Assembly: GCA_022826665.1 (NCBI GenBank)
Contig: JAJDUK010000024.1
Coordinates: forward strand, 1-64,000
Length of the DNA stretch: 64,000 nt
Origin: Alphaproteobacteria bacterium
GTDB lineage: Bacteria; Pseudomonadota; Alphaproteobacteria; UBA828
Direction of reading: 5' to 3'
Under the pieces are notes generated by a model. The model worked only from the letters and a program-made list of their open reading frames with translations, had not been told where the DNA came from and searched no databases. Shown piece by piece: positions 1 to 8,323 of this stretch. The number at the start of each line of letters is the position of its first letter. Within the stretch, counting starts at the first letter, position 1. The translations under genes and the position numbers were made by a program.

Positions 1-1
1 G

Positions 2-961
2 GCCGCGAACCCCGACATCAACATCATCAATGACGACAACGCCGCCGAAGGGCTGGCCAAGGTTCGGGCACAGGTGGAGTCGAACAACGTCACTTGGGAC
101 ATCGTCGACATGGTCGCAGCCGATGCGATTACCGCGTGCGACGAAGGCCTGATCATGGAAATCGATCCCGACACGTGGCTGGCGCCCGCGCCGGACGGGA
201 CTCCTGCGTCGGAGGATTTCTTCGCCGGCACGCTGTCACCGGGCGGGACCAACTGCTTCATCCCGCAGATCGTCTATTCCACGACCTTCGGTTATCGCAC
301 CGATGTCTTCGAGGGTGATCAGCCGTCGACAATTGCCGACGTGTTCGACCTGGAGAAGTTCCCCGGCAAGCGCTCGCTGGAGAGGCGGCCCATCAACAAT
401 CTCGAATGGGCGCTGCTCGCCGATGGCGTGGCACCTGCAGATGTCTACGGCATGCTCAGCACGTCCGAGGGCGTGAGCCGTGCCTTGGCAAAGCTGGACA
501 CCATCAAGGATCAGGTGGTCTGGTGGACCAAGGGAGCCCAGCCGCCGCAGCTGCTGGCGGACGGCGAGGTCGTGATAGCCTCGGCCTATAATGGTCGCCT
601 CTTCTCGGCCATCGCGGAGAAGAACCAGCCCATCGCCATGATGTGGGATCGGCAGGTGTTCGATCTCGACGGCTGGGTCGTGCCGGTTGGCGTCAAGGAT
701 CTCGATGCGGTGAAGGCGTATCTCCACTTTGCCACCGATACGCAGCGTCTGGCGGACCAGGCGAAGTTCATTTCCTACGGTCCGGCCCGCTACTCGTCGG
801 CGCCGCTCGTGGGCAACCATGCCGATCTCGGCATCGACATGAAGCCCCACATGCCGACCGATCCCAACAACGCCGCGACCCTCTTCGACTTCGACTACGT
901 CTGGTGGGCCGATCACCGGGCGGAGCTCGACGAGGTGTTCAACACCTGGCTCGCGAAGTAG
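2..961 (+). CDS. ABC transporter substrate-binding protein, polyamine type (5' partial)
   Basis: The reading frame is open from the first bases of the window, so the N-terminus and signal peptide lie upstream; 319 residues are visible. The protein resembles the spermidine/putrescine (PotD) class of periplasmic binding proteins. It shows the family's TNCFIPQIVYSTTFGYRTD-like strand, a KFPGKRSLERRP segment and the WADHRAELDEVFNTWLAK C-terminus. It would capture a polyamine or related cation in the periplasm and pass it to a permease. No permease follows; the partner genes are probably upstream. A GC hairpin lies just after the stop. The class is clear, but the substrate is inferred from the family only. 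Confidence 0.85.
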   Translation, partial: AANPDINIINDDNAAEGLAKVRAQVESNNVTWDIVDMVAADAITACDEGLIMEIDPDTWLAPAPDGTPASEDFFAGTLSPGGTNCFIPQIVYSTTFGYRTDVFEGDQPSTIADVFDLEKFPGKRSLERRPINNLEWALLADGVAPADVYGMLSTSEGVSRALAKLDTIKDQVVWWTKGAQPPQLLADGEVVIASAYNGRLFSAIAEKNQPIAMMWDRQVFDLDGWVVPVGVKDLDAVKAYLHFATDTQRLADQAKFISYGPARYSSAPLVGNHADLGIDMKPHMPTDPNNAATLFDFDYVWWADHRAELDEVFNTWLAK

Positions 962-969
962 CCTCCCTT

Positions 970-1007
970 GCGCAGGGCGGGGTGCCCTGACGCGCCCTGC
1001 CCTGCGC
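970..1007 (+). terminator. GC-rich hairpin after the binding-protein gene
   Basis: Nine-base arms GCGCAGGGC (970-978) and GCCCTGCGC (999-1007) pair perfectly a few bases after the stop codon at 961. There is no T-run, so it is either a weak intrinsic terminator or an mRNA 3' end stabiliser. The other binding-protein genes in this window also have a hairpin in the same place. Confidence 0.45.
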
Positions 1008-1155
1008 GCCTTGTGCTGGGTTGCGCCGTGCTCGGCATCGAGGTCGACGAGGGCGTCGCCCACGTCCCCTTCAACGACTGAGGATGTCAGGCGGTCGCCC
1101 GCAGCGGGCCAGCAGGGACGATGCGGGGATTGCCGGCTTCTCCGTTCCTGCCGGT

Positions 1156-1536
1156 TCACGCAACGTGCCGCGGGGCCGAAGTCAAGGACACGTCTAGGCT
1201 CACCTGATCGTACGGGACCCGCGGGATCAGAGTACCGCGCCGTCCCCGCTTCAATTCCACAAGCCCATATTGCGACATGGTCTTCAGCGTGCGCGACAGG
1301 TTCGACTTGTTTCGTCCGGCGAGCGACGCCAACTCTGTCAACGAGCCCGGCTTCTCTTGCGCAATCATCGCCAGAAGCTCGCGATTGCGTTGCGAGAGCA
1401 CCTTCGCAAAGCTCTCAACAGAGGTGAACCAGACTGTCGGCTCGCCTCGCGCGGGCTTGTGCTCGCCTCGCGCGATCGCCATGGTACGTGCCTTCATCAG
1501 GCCGTAACCGGCAATGCCGATCCTCAACGTCTTCAT
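1156..1536 (-). CDS. winged-helix antitoxin, TumA / HVO_A0114-like
   Basis: A 126-residue DNA-binding protein. A helix-turn-helix spans about residues 65-92 (TELASLAGRNKSNLSRTL) and is followed by a basic wing (VELKRGRRG). This layout matches the HVO_A0114-like family, whose members pair with TumE/DUF6516 toxins. Its ATG overlaps the stop of the upstream toxin gene by four bases (ATGA at 1533-1536), so the two are translationally coupled, with the toxin first. It should neutralise the toxin and repress its own operon, probably through the AT-rich palindrome at 1913-1931. An ordinary MarR/ArsR-type regulator is the alternative, but the partner argues for an antitoxin. Confidence 0.75.
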   Translation of the reverse strand: MKTLRIGIAGYGLMKARTMAIARGEHKPARGEPTVWFTSVESFAKVLSQRNRELLAMIAQEKPGSLTELASLAGRNKSNLSRTLKTMSQYGLVELKRGRRGTLIPRVPYDQVSLDVSLTSAPRHVA

Positions 1537-1904
1537 GGGGTCGCCCCCCTTTCCTTCAGAACGCCATCAACCTCTTTCCAGAAATCCTCAAGCAGGGTGG
1601 CGGCGTCTTGGTATTCGTAGGGCTGGATCGTCCGCAGTCGGTGGCGGTGATCGCTTTCCCCGCGCCTCTGCGTTCCCGGACTTCGCCGCTGCCTCACCGC
1701 ATGTGCGTTATCGAACCCGACCAGCCTGGCACCATCCGGCGCATGCAGCGTTAGCGAATAACTCAGTCCGTGTGGCCGCTCCCGAGTGACCTCAGTTCGC
1801 ACCACGACGAACTTCACCCAGTGTCCGGCCTTGTCCACAAACAGCGTCTGACCGTGAAGATCGAGCAGCGTGTCAAGACCCCGATCACGGTCAGGAAGTG
1901 ACAT
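1533..1904 (-). CDS. TumE / DUF6516 family toxin
   Basis: A 123-residue protein with the DUF6516 layout: an N-terminal beta segment (FVDKAGHWVKFVV), a central LSYSLTLHAPDGARLVGFDNAH strand pair, and a C-terminal YEYQDAATLLEDFWKEVD helix. TumE proteins are the toxin half of TumAE-type modules. The downstream antitoxin gene overlaps the stop by four bases, and toxin-first order is usual for this type. There is no clear Shine-Dalgarno before the ATG; an AT-rich palindrome starts eight bases upstream of it. The molecular target is not evident from the sequence. Confidence 0.75.
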   Translation of the reverse strand: MSLPDRDRGLDTLLDLHGQTLFVDKAGHWVKFVVVRTEVTRERPHGLSYSLTLHAPDGARLVGFDNAHAVRQRRSPGTQRRGESDHRHRLRTIQPYEYQDAATLLEDFWKEVDGVLKERGATP

Positions 1905-1912
1905 GGCAACAA

Positions 1913-1931
1913 GTTATCACTTTATGATAAC
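1913..1931 (-). promoter_or_regulatory. AT-rich palindrome, likely operator of the TumE/TumA operon
   Basis: A perfect inverted repeat GTTATCA-N5-TGATAAC sits 8 bases upstream of the toxin ATG. It stands out as strongly AT-rich against the surrounding GC-rich DNA. The position, overlapping the likely core promoter, fits autoregulation by the downstream winged-helix protein. This is inferred from position and symmetry. Confidence 0.55.
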
Positions 1932-2007
1932 CGTACAAGGGACCATGCCGGGAAACCCGGCCACCGCAATCGTCTGTAAAGGTGCCCCGCCAATGGCGAA
2001 TGGAGCA

Positions 2008-4200
2008 CTACTCCGCCGCGTCGGGCAGCGGCGTGGCTTCGGTCACCGCACGAAGGCCTGCGATCACGTCGTCTTCCTGCGCGAGCGCTGCCGTCTCCAG
2101 CACCTTGGAGACGACCGGCGCCGCCTGCGAGCCGGAGACCCGCAGAATCTCGTGGTCGAGCCAGTCGAACAGCCGCTCCTGCGCCTCCTGGGCGATGCGG
2201 GCGCCGAGCGAGGGCCCGCGCGCGGTCTGCTCGACAATCAGCAGCCGATTGGTGCGCTGCACGCTGGTCCCGATAGTTTCCCAGTCCATGCCGAGCGGGT
2301 CGAGGGTGCGCAGGTCGATCACCTCGGCGTCGATGCCCGAAGCGTCCGCGGCGGCGACGCTGACCGGCACCATGTTGGCGCAGGTCACCACCGTACACGC
2401 GCTGCCGGGGCGCACGATGCGCGCCTTGCCGAAGGGGATGCAGTAGTCGAGGTCCTCCGGCACCAGGCCCTTCTCTTGATAGAGCGCCTGGCACTCGATG
2501 ATCGCCACCGGGTCGTTGCAGCGCACCGCGCTGTTGAAGAGCCCCACGTAATCGAAGGGCGTGGTCGGCGCGATGATGCGCCAGCCCGGCCAGAGCGCGA
2601 AGACGCCCGACGGGTCCATGGAGTGCTGCGAGCCGTAGCCCCCGCCTGCCGCCACGCGGGCACGCAGGATCAGCGGCGCGTCGTGGCCGCCGCCGAACAT
2701 GTGCCGCACCTTGGCGGCCTGGTTGAAGAGCTGGTCGGCTGCGACCAGGCAGAAGTCCGCGTACATGATCTCGACGATGGGACGCAGCCCGTTGACCGCC
2801 GCGCCCAGCCCCATGCCGCAAAATCCGTTCTCCGCGATGGGCGTCCCGATCAGGCGCTCGGGGTACGCCTCGCCGATCCCCTTGGTGGCGCCCACCGTGC
2901 CGCCCTTGAGCCGATGCACGTCCTCGCCCAGCACGATCACGCTCTCGTCCCGCTCCATGGCGTGAAACTGTGCGGCGGCGATCGATTCGATGTAGGTCAT
3001 CTCCTGCGCCGCGTCGGGGTCCACGTCCTCGGGCTCCATGCGCGGCACGCCGTCGAGCTCCGAGAGGTCGCCGCGGATGCCGATGTCGATCTCCGCCGTG
3101 TCGGGCCAGAGCGCCGGCACGACGCGGAGGAGATTGGAGCCGGGCTCGGTCTCGGTCAGCGCTTGAGCGGCACTCTCCACGGCCGTGCGGGCGCGCTGCT
3201 CCAGCGCCACGATACCGGCCTCGTCCATGACGCCGGCCTCGATCAGCCGCTTCGGCATGGTCGTCACCGGGTCGCGGGCGTGCCAGGCCTCCTCCTCGTC
3301 CTTGTCGCGATAGCCGAAGGCGCTGCCCTTTATCGGCCCGTGCTGGTGGAAGTAGCGGTAGGTGAGGGATTCGACCAGCGCCGGCCCTTTGATCTCGATC
3401 TGGCCGCGCGCCCACTGCATCGCCTTGCGCACCGCCATCACGTCCATGCCGTCGACCTCGACCGAGGGCACCGCAAGCCCCTGCCCCCGCGCCGAGAGCC
3501 GCGTCTCCCGCGTGGTCTCGGAGACATGGGTCGAGACGCCGTAGAGGTTGTTCTCGACGAAGAAGATGATGGGCAGGTCGTAGAGCGCGGCCATGTTGAG
3601 GGATTCGTAGGCCGCGCCGTTCTGCATCGCGCCGTCACCGAAGAAGGTGACGGTCAGGTTGCCGCTCCGCTTCAGCTTCTCGGCCAGCGCGTAGCCCACC
3701 GCCTGCGGCGGGTTGCCGCCGACGATCGCGTTGGTGCCGAGCACGCCGGCCTCGTCCCAGCGCATGTGCATCGAGCCGCCGCGCCCGCCGCAATAGCCGG
3801 GCGAGAGGCCCATGATCTCGGCCATCGAGCGGTGCACGACCTCCTGCATCGCCTCGGGCCAATCGTCCTCACGCGGGTCGTAGTCCGACGGCGCCGCGTG
3901 GTTTAGGAACTTGGCAAGAAACTGGTGATGCGCGCGGTGGGTGGCGTTGATCTTGTCGACATCCGTCAAGGTCGACATGGCGCCGACCGCGCCGCCTTCC
4001 TGGCCGATGCTCGCGTGCGCCGGCCCGTGCACGCAGCCCGCCTTGAAGAGTTCGAGAATTCGCTCCTCGAAGCGGCGGATGAGCAGAAGCTGCTCCAGCA
4101 GATAGGCCAGGACCTGCGGGTCCTCGCTCCGCCAGTCGTCCTCGTCCGCCGCGAGGCGATGCCACGGAGTCTCGGAGATCAACGGTTCCATCGTCGGCAT
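2008..4200 (-). CDS. 2-oxoacid dehydrogenase E1, fused alpha and beta subunits
   Basis: A 730-residue thiamine-diphosphate enzyme that joins E1-alpha (about residues 1-350) to E1-beta (about 395-730). The ThDP/Mg motif runs from GDG at 188-190 to NN at 217-218. The beta half opens with a SIAAAQFHAMERDESVIVLGED segment. Such E1s decarboxylate a 2-oxo acid and pass the acyl group to a lipoyl E2. No E2 or E3 lies nearby, so partners must be encoded elsewhere. The start is supported by a GGGGGGA ribosome site. It is divergent from the carboxyltransferase operon at 4363. Candidate substrates are branched-chain 2-oxo acids, pyruvate or acetoin; the sequence alone does not choose between them. Confidence 0.88.
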   Translation of the reverse strand: MPTMEPLISETPWHRLAADEDDWRSEDPQVLAYLLEQLLLIRRFEERILELFKAGCVHGPAHASIGQEGGAVGAMSTLTDVDKINATHRAHHQFLAKFLNHAAPSDYDPREDDWPEAMQEVVHRSMAEIMGLSPGYCGGRGGSMHMRWDEAGVLGTNAIVGGNPPQAVGYALAEKLKRSGNLTVTFFGDGAMQNGAAYESLNMAALYDLPIIFFVENNLYGVSTHVSETTRETRLSARGQGLAVPSVEVDGMDVMAVRKAMQWARGQIEIKGPALVESLTYRYFHQHGPIKGSAFGYRDKDEEEAWHARDPVTTMPKRLIEAGVMDEAGIVALEQRARTAVESAAQALTETEPGSNLLRVVPALWPDTAEIDIGIRGDLSELDGVPRMEPEDVDPDAAQEMTYIESIAAAQFHAMERDESVIVLGEDVHRLKGGTVGATKGIGEAYPERLIGTPIAENGFCGMGLGAAVNGLRPIVEIMYADFCLVAADQLFNQAAKVRHMFGGGHDAPLILRARVAAGGGYGSQHSMDPSGVFALWPGWRIIAPTTPFDYVGLFNSAVRCNDPVAIIECQALYQEKGLVPEDLDYCIPFGKARIVRPGSACTVVTCANMVPVSVAAADASGIDAEVIDLRTLDPLGMDWETIGTSVQRTNRLLIVEQTARGPSLGARIAQEAQERLFDWLDHEILRVSGSQAAPVVSKVLETAALAQEDDVIAGLRAVTEATPLPDAAE

Positions 4201-4362
4201 GGCGTCCCCCCTGCACGCTCCGGCGTGCCAGGCCCGTTATAGCAGAGCCGGCGATCCGGGCGGGAGAGGCGGCACGCTTGGCGCCTGACCGCCGATCGCG
4301 CTAGAACCCAACGCACCGGCATCTCGGCCGGGAGGACGACGCGGCGGAGGCCGGCGCGCACG

Positions 4363-5232
4363 ATGATCTACGACGAGCCGCGATTCACGCCGGGCGGCGA
4401 CCGCTTCATCGAGATGGAGCTCGGCGACGAGCTCAATTTCGACCTCAACTTCCTGGTCCACGCGCTGACCGCACGCGTGCGCGAGGCCGACTTCGACGGC
4501 ATCATCGAGCTCCTGCCCAATATGGCTTCCATCGTCATCAGCTACGATCCGGACCGAATCGGCTACGACGATGTGGTACGCAAGATCGGCGGAATCTTCG
4601 CCTCCCTCGGTTCGCTGGAGGACGTGGAGCTGCCGAGCCCGCTCTACACCTTCCCCGTGCTCTACTTCGACCACGTCACCCGCGCCTGTTGGGAGGACTA
4701 CTGCGCCCGCATCGTCGAGAAGGAGTACGACCCCGACCTCATGGTGCGGCTCAACAAGCTGGAGAGCCGCGCGCAGCTCGCGCGCATCCACTCGGGCACC
4801 GAGTACTGGGTGGCGGCCTTGGGCTTCTATCCGGGCCTCGCCTCGCTCATCGCGCTGGACCCGCGCTGCCGCCTGACGGCGCCGAAGTACAACCCGCCCC
4901 GCACCTGGACGCCCAAGGGCACCCTCGGCTACGGCGGCTCGGTCACCTGCCTCTATCCGGCCCGCACGCCGGGCGGATACCAGATCATCGGTCACTCGCC
5001 AGTGCCGGTGGTCGACCTGGAGCAGCGCTTGCGCGCCTTCCGCGATCGCCTCGCCCTGCTCAAGCCCGGCGACCGCGTGCGCTTCGTCCCCGTGGGCCGC
5101 GAGGAATACGACCACGTGGAGGCCCAGGTGGAGAGCGGCGAATACGAGCACCAGGTCGCGGCCTACGCCAAGTTCTCGATCCGGGCCTATCACGCGTGGC
5201 TCGAGACCCTCGACATGAGCATCAGGTTTTGA
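4363..5232 (+). CDS. PxpB-like carboxyltransferase subunit 1 (first copy)
   Basis: A 289-residue protein of the KipI/PxpB family (carboxyltransferase domain, subdomains C and D, as in 5-oxoprolinase subunit B and the urea carboxylase C-terminal region). The signature segments are HSGTEYWVAALGFYPGL, LDPRCRLTAPKYNPPRTW and GGYQIIGHSPVPV. It is longer than a typical PxpB, with an extra C-terminal stretch of roughly 50 residues. It begins MIYDEPRFTPGGD, nearly the same as the second copy at 6433. It should pair with the PxpC-like protein encoded 220 bp downstream. No PxpA (LamB/YcsF) gene is present, so 5-oxoproline is only one possible substrate. Confidence 0.85.
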   Translation: MIYDEPRFTPGGDRFIEMELGDELNFDLNFLVHALTARVREADFDGIIELLPNMASIVISYDPDRIGYDDVVRKIGGIFASLGSLEDVELPSPLYTFPVLYFDHVTRACWEDYCARIVEKEYDPDLMVRLNKLESRAQLARIHSGTEYWVAALGFYPGLASLIALDPRCRLTAPKYNPPRTWTPKGTLGYGGSVTCLYPARTPGGYQIIGHSPVPVVDLEQRLRAFRDRLALLKPGDRVRFVPVGREEYDHVEAQVESGEYEHQVAAYAKFSIRAYHAWLETLDMSIRF

Positions 5233-5262
5233 TGCGGCCCGTCCCTCCCCACCTCCCCCTGT

Positions 5263-5341
5263 CCCCCTCCCCCCAAGGGCGGAGGGGGAACGCAGGCGGC
5301 TCCGTCGAATCCCCCTCTCCTCCCCCACGGGGAGGAGAGGG
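5263..5341. repeat. GC-rich palindromic intergenic element
   Basis: The 220-bp gap between the first pxpB-like and pxpC-like genes holds two strong inverted repeats. One has 8-base arms CCCCCTCC/GGAGGGGG (5263-5270 and 5281-5288). The other has perfect 13-base arms (5313-5325 and 5329-5341) around a CAC loop. The composition resembles dispersed GC-rich intergenic palindromes common in alphaproteobacteria. It could act as an mRNA processing or stability site between the two genes. The rest of 5233-5452 shows no gene. Confidence 0.55.
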
Positions 5342-5452
5342 CCGGGGTGAGGAGGGGGCGCTCGACCGTACTCTCGGTGATCGAAAAGTCTCACCCTGCT
5401 TTTTCCACAGTTCGCAAGCCATGTTGCAAGCCGAGCAACTTGGGGGGCAACC

Positions 5453-6436
5453 ATGATCGAGGTGGTCAAGGCCGGGCTGGAGACCAGCGTGCAGGACTTT
5501 CCCGGCCGCTACGGCTTCTGGGAGCAGGGCTTCCCGCCCTCCGGCCCCTTCGACATGTGGTCCTTCCGTCTTGCCAACCTGCTGGTGGGCAATGCGCCGG
5601 ACGTGGCGGGGCTGGAGATCCAGTTCCTCGGCCCAACGCTCCGCTTCGAGCGTGAGACGGTGATCGCGCTCACCGGCGCCACCATGGCCCCAAAACTCGA
5701 CGGCGCCCCGATACCCCAGTGGGAGAGCGTCGCCGTCCCCGCCGGCGCGGTGCTGGAGACCGGCTTCGCGCGTATCGGCGCCCGCGCCTACCTTGCTGTC
5801 GCCGGCGGCATCGAGACGGCGCCGGTTCTGGGCTCGCGCTCCACCTTCCACATGGCCGGCGTCGGCGGCATGGAGGGACATGCGATCGAGGACGGCCAGC
5901 ACCTGCCTCTCGGCGCCTGCGCCAAGGACGGCACACCCGGCCGGCGCGTGAAGGAGGACTGCCGCCCGCCTATCCCGAAGGAAAACAGCTGGCAGATCGA
6001 GGTCGTGGCCGGCCCCAACGACGACTGGATCGACGAGGCAGGCCAGCGCATGTTCCTGGAGAGCGACTGGACGCTCCAGGCCCGCAGCAACCGCACCGGC
6101 TTCCGCCTCACCGGTCCCGAGTGGACCTTCGCCGCCCGCGCCACCGACAAGGGACCGGAGCACGGCGAGCATCCCTCCAACATCCTGGACCACGGTTATC
6201 CCGTGGGCGCCGTGAACCTCTGCGGCCAGACACCGATCATCCTGGTGAACGACGGGCCGTCGGCCGGCGGCTTCATCAACCCCTACACGGTGCCCTCGGC
6301 GGCGTTCTGGAAGCTCGCCCAGTCGAAGCCCAACGACACCTACCGCTTCCACCTCGTCTCGGTGACGGAGGCCCAGGCCGCACGCCGCGCCATCGACGCG
6401 CTCTGCACCGAGTCGAGCCTGGAGGACGCGCGGTGA
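5453..6436 (+). CDS. PxpC-like biotin-dependent carboxyltransferase subunit 2 (first copy)
   Basis: A 327-residue member of the KipA/PxpC family (carboxyltransferase domain, subdomains A and B). It opens with MIEVVKAGLETSVQDFPGR and contains GGIETAPVLGSRSTF and HGYPVGAVNLCGQTPIIL, all typical of the family. It should form a heteromer with the PxpB-like protein upstream and act on a lactam, amide or urea-like substrate. The start follows a GGGGGGCAACC ribosome site. Its stop overlaps the GTG of the second PxpB copy (GTGA at 6433-6436), which indicates coupled translation. The intact LGSRSTF motif contrasts with the altered motif in copy 2. Confidence 0.87.
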   Translation: MIEVVKAGLETSVQDFPGRYGFWEQGFPPSGPFDMWSFRLANLLVGNAPDVAGLEIQFLGPTLRFERETVIALTGATMAPKLDGAPIPQWESVAVPAGAVLETGFARIGARAYLAVAGGIETAPVLGSRSTFHMAGVGGMEGHAIEDGQHLPLGACAKDGTPGRRVKEDCRPPIPKENSWQIEVVAGPNDDWIDEAGQRMFLESDWTLQARSNRTGFRLTGPEWTFAARATDKGPEHGEHPSNILDHGYPVGAVNLCGQTPIILVNDGPSAGGFINPYTVPSAAFWKLAQSKPNDTYRFHLVSVTEAQAARRAIDALCTESSLEDAR

Positions 6437-7302
6437 TCTACGACGAGCCGCGCGTCCTGCCCGGCGGCGATACTTTCGTGCTGGTGCAGTTCGGCGACGA
6501 CGCGCGCATCGACCTCAACTTCATGGCGCTCGGCCTCACCGCGGCGTTGCGCGAGGACCGCACGAAGGGCGTCATCGACACCAACCCCTCCTACAACTCG
6601 GTGGTTGTCGAATACGACCCGGACCTGATCGGCGCGGACGACCTCGCGCAGGAGCTTCGCCGCCTGATCGAAGGCCTCGGCTCGGTCGAGGACCTGGAGC
6701 TTGAGAGCCGCCTTGCCTACCTGCCCGTGATGTACCGCGACCCCTGGACCAAGGCCTGCGTCGAGGACTACGCCCAGCGCATCGCGCCGCGCGACGGCGA
6801 CCCCGAGTTCGTGGCCCGCATCAACGGGCTGGAGGACGCCGCCCAGCTCGCCCGCGTCCATTCGGGCACCGAGCACTGGGTGGTCGCCGTCTGCTCGACG
6901 CCGGGCCTGCCGCTGATGGTGGCGCTCGATCCGCGTTGCGCCATCACCTCGCCCAAGTACAACCCGCCGCGCACCTGGACCACGCTCGGCGCCATCGGCG
7001 TCGGCGGCCTCTCCACCTCGATCTACACGACGCCGGGGCCCGGCGGCTACAACCTGATCGGCCGCACCCCGGTGCCGCTCTGGGACACGCAGGCGAGGCT
7101 CCCCGCCTACCGCGACCGCGTGGTGCTGCTGGACGCCGCCGACCGGGTGAAGTTCGTGCCCGTCGAGCTGGAGGAGTTCGAATACATCGAGCGCCGCGTG
7201 GCAGACGGCACCTACGCCTTCAACATCACCGGCTACCAGCGCTTCTCGGTCCGGGCCTACAAAGATTGGGTCGCCTCCCTCGACCCGAGCGAGCGGTTCT
7301 GA
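6433..7302 (+). CDS. PxpB-like carboxyltransferase subunit 1 (second copy)
   Basis: A 289-residue paralogue of the protein at 4363, of exactly the same length and with the same opening (xIYDEPR..PGGD) and closing sequences. The frame is open further upstream, but the GTG at 6433 is chosen because it overlaps the preceding stop by four bases and aligns with the first copy's start. Shared segments are HSGTEHWVVAV, LDPRCAITSPKYNPPRTW and GGYNLIGRTPVPL. Many surface and pocket residues differ from copy 1, suggesting divergence after tandem duplication. It pairs with the PxpC-like gene at 7334. The substrate is unknown. Confidence 0.85.
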   Translation: MIYDEPRVLPGGDTFVLVQFGDDARIDLNFMALGLTAALREDRTKGVIDTNPSYNSVVVEYDPDLIGADDLAQELRRLIEGLGSVEDLELESRLAYLPVMYRDPWTKACVEDYAQRIAPRDGDPEFVARINGLEDAAQLARVHSGTEHWVVAVCSTPGLPLMVALDPRCAITSPKYNPPRTWTTLGAIGVGGLSTSIYTTPGPGGYNLIGRTPVPLWDTQARLPAYRDRVVLLDAADRVKFVPVELEEFEYIERRVADGTYAFNITGYQRFSVRAYKDWVASLDPSERF

Positions 7303-7333
7303 GTCGCGCGGAACGCGCGCGGGAGCACATGTC

Positions 7334-8323
7334 ATGGCGATCACGGTTATCAAGGGCGGGCTCGAGACCACGGTGCAGGACTATCCCGGCCGCAAGGGCG
7401 CCTTCGGCATGGGCTTCCCGCCCTCCGGTCCCATCGACCACTGGTCATTCCGCCTCGCAAACGTCCTGGTCGGCAACGCGCCCGGCGCGGCGGCGCTGGA
7501 ATGCGCCTTCATCGGCCCGACGCTCCGCTTCGAGCGCGACGCCGTGATCGCGCTTACCGGCGCCGACATGAAGGCCACCCTGGACGGAGACCCCGTGCCA
7601 CTCTGGCAGAGCATCGGCGCGCGCGCCGGGCAAACGCTCGCGTTGGCATCCGCCGTCACCGGCGCCCGCACCTACATCGCCTTCGCTGGCGGCATCGACG
7701 TGCCCCTCTTCCTCGACTCCCGCGCGACCTTCGTCATCGGCGCCTGCGGCGGTCTCGACGGCGTCGCGCTGAAGGAGGGGCAGACCATCCCGCTCGGGTC
7801 GGCCGACAACGCCGCGCCCGGCCGCAGGCTGAAGGAGGGCACGCGCCCCCCTGCCCCCGCCGGCGGCATCTGGGAGATCGAGGTTGTGGCCGGCCCCAAC
7901 GACGACTGGATCGACGCAGCCGGCCAGCGCCGCTTCCTGGAGAGCGACTGGAAACTCTCGCCCAAGAGCAACCGCGTCGGCTTCCGCCTCGAAGGGCCGG
8001 AGTGGACCTTCACCGAGAAGGCGACCAACAAGGCGCCGGAGAACGGCGAGCATCCCTCCAACGTGATCGACCACGGCTACCCCATCGGCGCCATCAACCT
8101 CTGCGGCCAGACGCCGATCATCCTGATGGTGGACACACTCACCCTCGGCGGCTTCATCAACCCCTACACGGTGCCCACCTGCGCCTGGTGGAAGCTCGGC
8201 CAGTCGCGCCCCAACGAGACCTACCGCTTCCGCCAGGTCTCCGTGGCCGAGGCACAAGCCGAACGCCGCCGCATCGCCGCCCTTTGCACCGCGGCTTCGC
8301 TCGCCCCCGAAGGACCGCCATGA
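7334..8323 (+). CDS. PxpC-like biotin-dependent carboxyltransferase subunit 2 (second copy)
   Basis: A 329-residue paralogue of the protein at 5453. It keeps the family frame (VIKGGLETTVQDYPGRKG, then HGYPIGAINLCGQTPIIL). The motif read as LGSRSTF in copy 1 is LDSRATF here, so the active-site surroundings may differ. It is preceded by the second PxpB-like gene with a 31-bp gap. Its stop overlaps the ATG of the enolase-superfamily gene (ATGA at 8320-8323), tying both carboxyltransferase pairs and the dehydratase into one operon. The start was chosen for its match to copy 1. Confidence 0.86.
   Translation: MAITVIKGGLETTVQDYPGRKGAFGMGFPPSGPIDHWSFRLANVLVGNAPGAAALECAFIGPTLRFERDAVIALTGADMKATLDGDPVPLWQSIGARAGQTLALASAVTGARTYIAFAGGIDVPLFLDSRATFVIGACGGLDGVALKEGQTIPLGSADNAAPGRRLKEGTRPPAPAGGIWEIEVVAGPNDDWIDAAGQRRFLESDWKLSPKSNRVGFRLEGPEWTFTEKATNKAPENGEHPSNVIDHGYPIGAINLCGQTPIILMVDTLTLGGFINPYTVPTCAWWKLGQSRPNETYRFRQVSVAEAQAERRRIAALCTAASLAPEGPP

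Noticed and set aside
1870-3906. A long frame opposite the fused E1 gene
   Set aside because: It is a low-complexity shadow of a clear thiamine-diphosphate enzyme on the other strand.
5233-5452. GC palindromes considered as a CRISPR array or insertion element
   Set aside because: There is no regular repeat-spacer pattern and no transposase. It is a simple palindromic intergenic element.
4363-8323. A complete 5-oxoprolinase (PxpABC) locus
   Set aside because: PxpA (LamB/YcsF) is absent from the window, and the PxpB proteins are longer than usual, so the activity is not assigned.
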